This document shows, in pieces, positions 33,390 through 36,561 of a DNA stretch of 36,561 nt (its first letter is position 1; every line of letters begins with the position of its first letter). The DNA lies in assembly GCA_946482585.1 (NCBI GenBank), contig CAMLSI010000004.1, positions 1 to 36,561 of the forward strand. Direction: 5' to 3'. This stretch comes from an uncultured Lysobacteraceae bacterium (GTDB lineage: Bacteria; Pseudomonadota; Gammaproteobacteria; Xanthomonadales; Rhodanobacteraceae). The position numbers and the translations under genes are program-made. Under the pieces are notes generated by a model, which worked only from the letters and a program-made list of their open reading frames with translations, was not told the DNA's origin and did not search any database.

Positions 33390-36300
33390 GTGAATCGATT
33401 GGCTAGGGCGGTAGCGCAGGCCGGCGCCGCGATGGTGCTGGTGCTCTGCGCCGGTATCGGACCGGTCACGGCGGCGGGCAAATCTCAGACCGAACTCGCG
33501 CGGCTCGCGCCAAAGGCGCTGAACGGCGAGGTCCGGTTCGACACGGTCCAGCCCGGTGACGAACCGGTCAAGGGCGCCGTGCCGGCGCGCGCGCCGTCAG
33601 CGGCACCGCCGCCCGCGTCGCGCTACGCGCCGGTCCCGCACGGCCAGGGCTACAGCGGTGAAACCGAACCCAACGGCACGACCGCCACGGCCACGCCGAT
33701 CGCCGGCACCAACACCGTGATTCGCGCGCCCCTGTTCCCGAACGGCGACATCGACTTCTACTCGTTCCAGGCCAACGCCGGCGACCGCGTCTATGCGGCG
33801 ACGATGACCTCGGCCTCTGCCGGCAGCAGCACCGACAGCCAGCTCACGCTGCTCGCCAGCGACGGCACGACGGTGCTGGAGTTCGACGACGACAACGGCA
33901 CGTTTGCGGCCCTGTCCTCCTCGATCGCCGGCACGACGATACCGACGACCGGGACGTACTATCTCCGGGTCAACGACTTCACCGCCGGCACGACCTCGGA
34001 GCGCAGCTATGAGCTGCATTTCCGCATCCAGTCGGGCGCGCCGACGCCGGAAGTGGAAAGCAACGACACGCCGGCCACGGCCAATCCGCTACCGGCCAAC
34101 GGCTGGGTCAGCGGCACGCGCAACCCGGCTGCCGCGACCGAGCAGGACTGGTTCAGCCTCGCGCTCAATGCCGGCGACACCGTATATCTGTCGCTGGACC
34201 TCGACCCCGAGCGCGACGGCGTGGTCTGGAACGGCCGCCTCGGCTTCGCCCTGTTCGGCGACGCCGCCAACCAGATTCTTCCGGTCGACGATGCCGGCAC
34301 CGGCGACGTGTCGCCGAATCCGAACATCCCCTCCGAAGCGATGTTCATCACGGTCAAGGAAGCCGGCACCTACTTCGCGTTCATCGATTCCGCGAGCGCC
34401 GCGGTCGGCGGACCGACCTCCACGTATCACCTCAGTGTCAGCGTGCATCCGGCGACTGACGAAGGCGTCAACTGCACGACCTACACGAGCACCGACGTGC
34501 CCAGGACCATCGGCCCCGGCACCGGACTGGTCAGCTCGACGATTACGGTACCGGGCAATCCGGTGATCGCCGACGTCGACGTCATCCTCAATCTCAACCA
34601 TGCGCTGATGCAGGACATCGACGCGCATCTGCGCTCGCCGGCCGGCAACAACAACGGTCTGTTCGCCGACATCGGCGCCGCCGCCGTCGGCGGCCAGCAG
34701 CAGATGGACACGGTGTTCGACGACGAGGCCGGCATTCCGCCGGGGTACACCGCGTTCCGCGGCCTGCAGTACAAGCCCGAGAACAACTCCACCGCAGGTA
34801 CGGCCAGCACCTCGGGCGCGTTCCGCCTCGCGTCGTTCGACGGCGAGAATGCCGGCGGCACCTGGACGCTGGACCTGTACGACGACACGGCCGGTGCCAA
34901 CGGCGGCACGCTGAACTCGTGGGCGCTGCGCATCTGCGAAGCGCCGCCGCCGCCGGCCTGCCCGCCGGGCTTCGCGCAGACGAACGTCTTCACGACCGAC
35001 TTCGAGTCCGGCGCCGCCGGCTTCACGCATACGGGCGCGCAGGACGAGTGGGAACTCGGACTGCCCGCGACCGTGGCGACCACGACGGCCAATCCGGTCG
35101 CCGCGTTCAACACCTGCAACAGCGGCGTCAACTGCTGGAAGACCGATCTCGATAACACCTACAACGCATCGTCGAACCAGGATCTCCTGTCGCCCAACAT
35201 CAACCTCGCCGGCCTGGTTCCGCCGATCGTCGTGACCTGGGCGCAGCGCCATCAGGTCGAGACGGCGAACTTCGACCATTTCTTCGTCGACTTCCAGCAG
35301 GCCGGCGGCGCAACACCGGTGCGTCTGTACGAATGGCTCGACCCGACACCGATCAGTGCCTCGGCGGGTACCGGCAACCCGCAGAACAACATCGGCGGCA
35401 GCTACGGCTGGGGCGTGTTCTCGCGCCGCGCCGACAGCCTCGCGGGTCTCAATACTGAACTGCGTTTCCACCTCGACAGCGACACGACCGTCAACTTCGG
35501 AGGCCTCGCCATCGACGACGTCAGCGTGACCGCCTGCCGCGCACAGTCGGCCGATGCGAGCATCACGAAGACCGACGGCGTCACGACCGCGACGGCGGGC
35601 GGCAGCGTCACCTACACGATCACGGCCAGCAATGCCGGTCCCGATGCGGCCACCGGCGCGACCGTCGCCGATACGTTCCCGGCGGTCGAAACCTGCACCT
35701 GGACCTGCGTCGGCGCGGGCGGCGGCACGTGTACCGCATCGGGCAGCGGCAACATCGCCGACACGGTGAACCTGCCCGCAGGCGGCAGCGTCACGCACAC
35801 CGCGTCGTGCACGATCGCCGGCAGCGCGAGCGGATCGCTGAGCAACACGGCCACCGTCGCGGCACCGGCCGGCGTGACCGACCCGACGCCCGGCAACAAC
35901 TCGGCGACCGACACCGACACGCTCGCCGCGAGTGCGGACCTGTCGATCACGAAGACCGACGGCGTGACCTCGGCCACGCCGGGCGGCAGCGTCACGTACA
36001 CGATCACCGCGAGCAACGCGGGGCCGAGCGCGGCACCGGGCAGCACCGTGAACGACACGTTCCCGGCGAGCCTGACCTGCACCTGGACCTGCGTCGGATC
36101 GGGCGGCGGCACGTGTACCGCGTCGGGCAGCGGCAACGTCGCCGACACGGTGAACCTGCCGAGCGGCGGCAGCGTGACCTACACGGCGTCCTGCGCGATC
36201 TCCGCGAGCGCGACCGGATCGCTGACCAACACCGCGACCGTGGCGGCCGCGGCCGGCGTCACCGATCCGGTGCCGGGCAACAACAGCGCGACCGACGTCG

Positions 36301-36561
36301 ACGCGCTCGGCGCGAGTGCGGATCTGTCGATCACGAAGACCGACGGCGTCACGTCGGCCACACCGGGAGGCAGCGTCACGTACACGATCACCTCGAGCAA
36401 CGCGGGTCCGAGCAACGCGACCGGCGCGACCGTCGCCGACACGTTCCCGGCCAGCCTGACCTGCACCTGGACCTGCGTCGGCGCGGGCGGCGGCACGTGT
36501 ACCGCGTCGGGCAGCGGCAACATCGCCGACACGGTGAACCTGCCCGCAGGCGGCAGCGTCA
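33390..36561 (+). CDS. Giant secreted multidomain protein (partial, runs off window)
   Basis: An uninterrupted frame of at least 1057 codons starts at GTG 33390 behind AAGGGGA and is still open at the window edge. After a signal peptide (MVLVLCAGIGPVTAA-like, near residue 30) and a Pro/Ala linker come two pre-peptidase C-terminal-like (PPC) domains (about 91-210 and 221-350; GDIDFYSFQANAGDRVY and EQDWFSLALNAGDTVYL), a proprotein convertase P domain (about 355-510; MQDIDAHLRSP, GTWTLDLYDDTAG), a MAM/immune-inhibitor-like beta domain (about 520-717; TTDFESGAAGF) and tandem DUF11-type repeats from 721. No protease domain is seen, so it is probably an adhesive or structural surface protein. The frame was checked at several points and shows no shift. 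Confidence 0.9.
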   Translation, partial: MNRLARAVAQAGAAMVLVLCAGIGPVTAAGKSQTELARLAPKALNGEVRFDTVQPGDEPVKGAVPARAPSAAPPPASRYAPVPHGQGYSGETEPNGTTATATPIAGTNTVIRAPLFPNGDIDFYSFQANAGDRVYAATMTSASAGSSTDSQLTLLASDGTTVLEFDDDNGTFAALSSSIAGTTIPTTGTYYLRVNDFTAGTTSERSYELHFRIQSGAPTPEVESNDTPATANPLPANGWVSGTRNPAAATEQDWFSLALNAGDTVYLSLDLDPERDGVVWNGRLGFALFGDAANQILPVDDAGTGDVSPNPNIPSEAMFITVKEAGTYFAFIDSASAAVGGPTSTYHLSVSVHPATDEGVNCTTYTSTDVPRTIGPGTGLVSSTITVPGNPVIADVDVILNLNHALMQDIDAHLRSPAGNNNGLFADIGAAAVGGQQQMDTVFDDEAGIPPGYTAFRGLQYKPENNSTAGTASTSGAFRLASFDGENAGGTWTLDLYDDTAGANGGTLNSWALRICEAPPPPACPPGFAQTNVFTTDFESGAAGFTHTGAQDEWELGLPATVATTTANPVAAFNTCNSGVNCWKTDLDNTYNASSNQDLLSPNINLAGLVPPIVVTWAQRHQVETANFDHFFVDFQQAGGATPVRLYEWLDPTPISASAGTGNPQNNIGGSYGWGVFSRRADSLAGLNTELRFHLDSDTTVNFGGLAIDDVSVTACRAQSADASITKTDGVTTATAGGSVTYTITASNAGPDAATGATVADTFPAVETCTWTCVGAGGGTCTASGSGNIADTVNLPAGGSVTHTASCTIAGSASGSLSNTATVAAPAGVTDPTPGNNSATDTDTLAASADLSITKTDGVTSATPGGSVTYTITASNAGPSAAPGSTVNDTFPASLTCTWTCVGSGGGTCTASGSGNVADTVNLPSGGSVTYTASCAISASATGSLTNTATVAAAAGVTDPVPGNNSATDVDALGASADLSITKTDGVTSATPGGSVTYTITSSNAGPSNATGATVADTFPASLTCTWTCVGAGGGTCTASGSGNIADTVNLPAGGSV
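35550..36561 (+). repeat. Tandem 384-bp coding repeats (DUF11-type)
   Basis: Units start at 35550, 35934 and 36318, exactly 384 bp (128 codons) apart, and the third is cut by the window edge. Each has SxxASxTKTDGV, GGSVTYTIT, then TCTWTCVGxGGGTCTASGSG and ADTVNLPxGG. DNA identity is high, and a shared 9-base anchor ATCACGAAG recurs at 35562, 35946 and 36330. Copy number beyond the window is unknown. Confidence 0.92.

Noticed and set aside
34089..35798. 569-codon open frame on the minus strand
   Set aside because: Opposite the giant exoprotein, whose frame shows PPC and P domains. The antisense frame has no recognisable domain.
35550..36561. Regular repeats that might suggest a CRISPR array
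   Set aside because: Unit length is 384 bp, the whole unit is repeated without spacers, and the repeats are in frame in a coding sequence.
1..36561. tRNA or rRNA genes, integrase or attachment sites
   Set aside because: No cloverleaf-like sequence, rRNA signature, integrase or direct repeat pair flanking a foreign segment was recognised when reading both strands.

Overview
The window is about 36.6 kb of GC-rich bacterial chromosome, densely packed with genes on both strands. The kinds of genes point to a free-living gammaproteobacterium of the Lysobacterales (Xanthomonadales), most likely Rhodanobacteraceae: several ECF sigma factors, serine/threonine kinases with C-terminal TPR regions, many secreted multidomain proteins, and a recurring C-terminal motif resembling IFADGFE. 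This placement is an inference from gene content. No rRNA, tRNA, CRISPR array, prophage or plasmid function was seen.

Layout. 1-3.5 kb: a small secreted protein, a YaeR-type VOC metalloprotein and a secreted PHP-type phosphoesterase-like protein. 3.5-6.4 kb: a large secreted BNR/sortilin-like beta-propeller with PKD and PPC domains. 6.6-9.7 kb: ECF sigma factor plus membrane partner (module 1), a two-helix membrane protein, a SnoaL-like protein, a 208-bp MITE-like element and a tandem MmcQ/YjbR protein. 9.7-14.3 kb: a winged-helix/kinase/TM/TPR regulator divergent from a secreted protein, with three 11-bp direct repeats between them. 14.5-19.6 kb: an exported OB-fold protein, an EamA transporter, an exported PQQ-type propeller and an M23 peptidase. 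19.7-22.8 kb: acyltransferase, ECF sigma factor and polytopic membrane protein (module 2). 23-26.7 kb: an aldo/keto reductase, then an ECF sigma factor with an adjacent Ser/Thr kinase (module 3). 26.9-33.1 kb: a probable four-gene operon (heparinase II/III-like protein, GSDH-type sugar dehydrogenase, unknown secreted protein, aldo/keto reductase). 33.4 kb to the end: a giant secreted protein with tandem 128-residue repeats, cut by the window edge.

Themes. The region mixes exported enzymes and exoproteins with surface or nutrient signalling systems (three ECF modules, two transmembrane kinases). Five exported proteins of unrelated architecture end in the same short motif, [DE/A]-x-[IL]-F-x-[DNG]-[GA]-[FYLM]-[EQ], at the extreme C-terminus. 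It looks like a shared sorting, processing or export tag and is the strongest candidate here for an undescribed system. The second most interesting point is the winged-helix kinase with PhoB-like 11-bp tandem repeats next to its own gene. The third is the ECF/kinase pair, whose sigma factor has Thr/Ser in place of the usual acidic residues of region 2.2.
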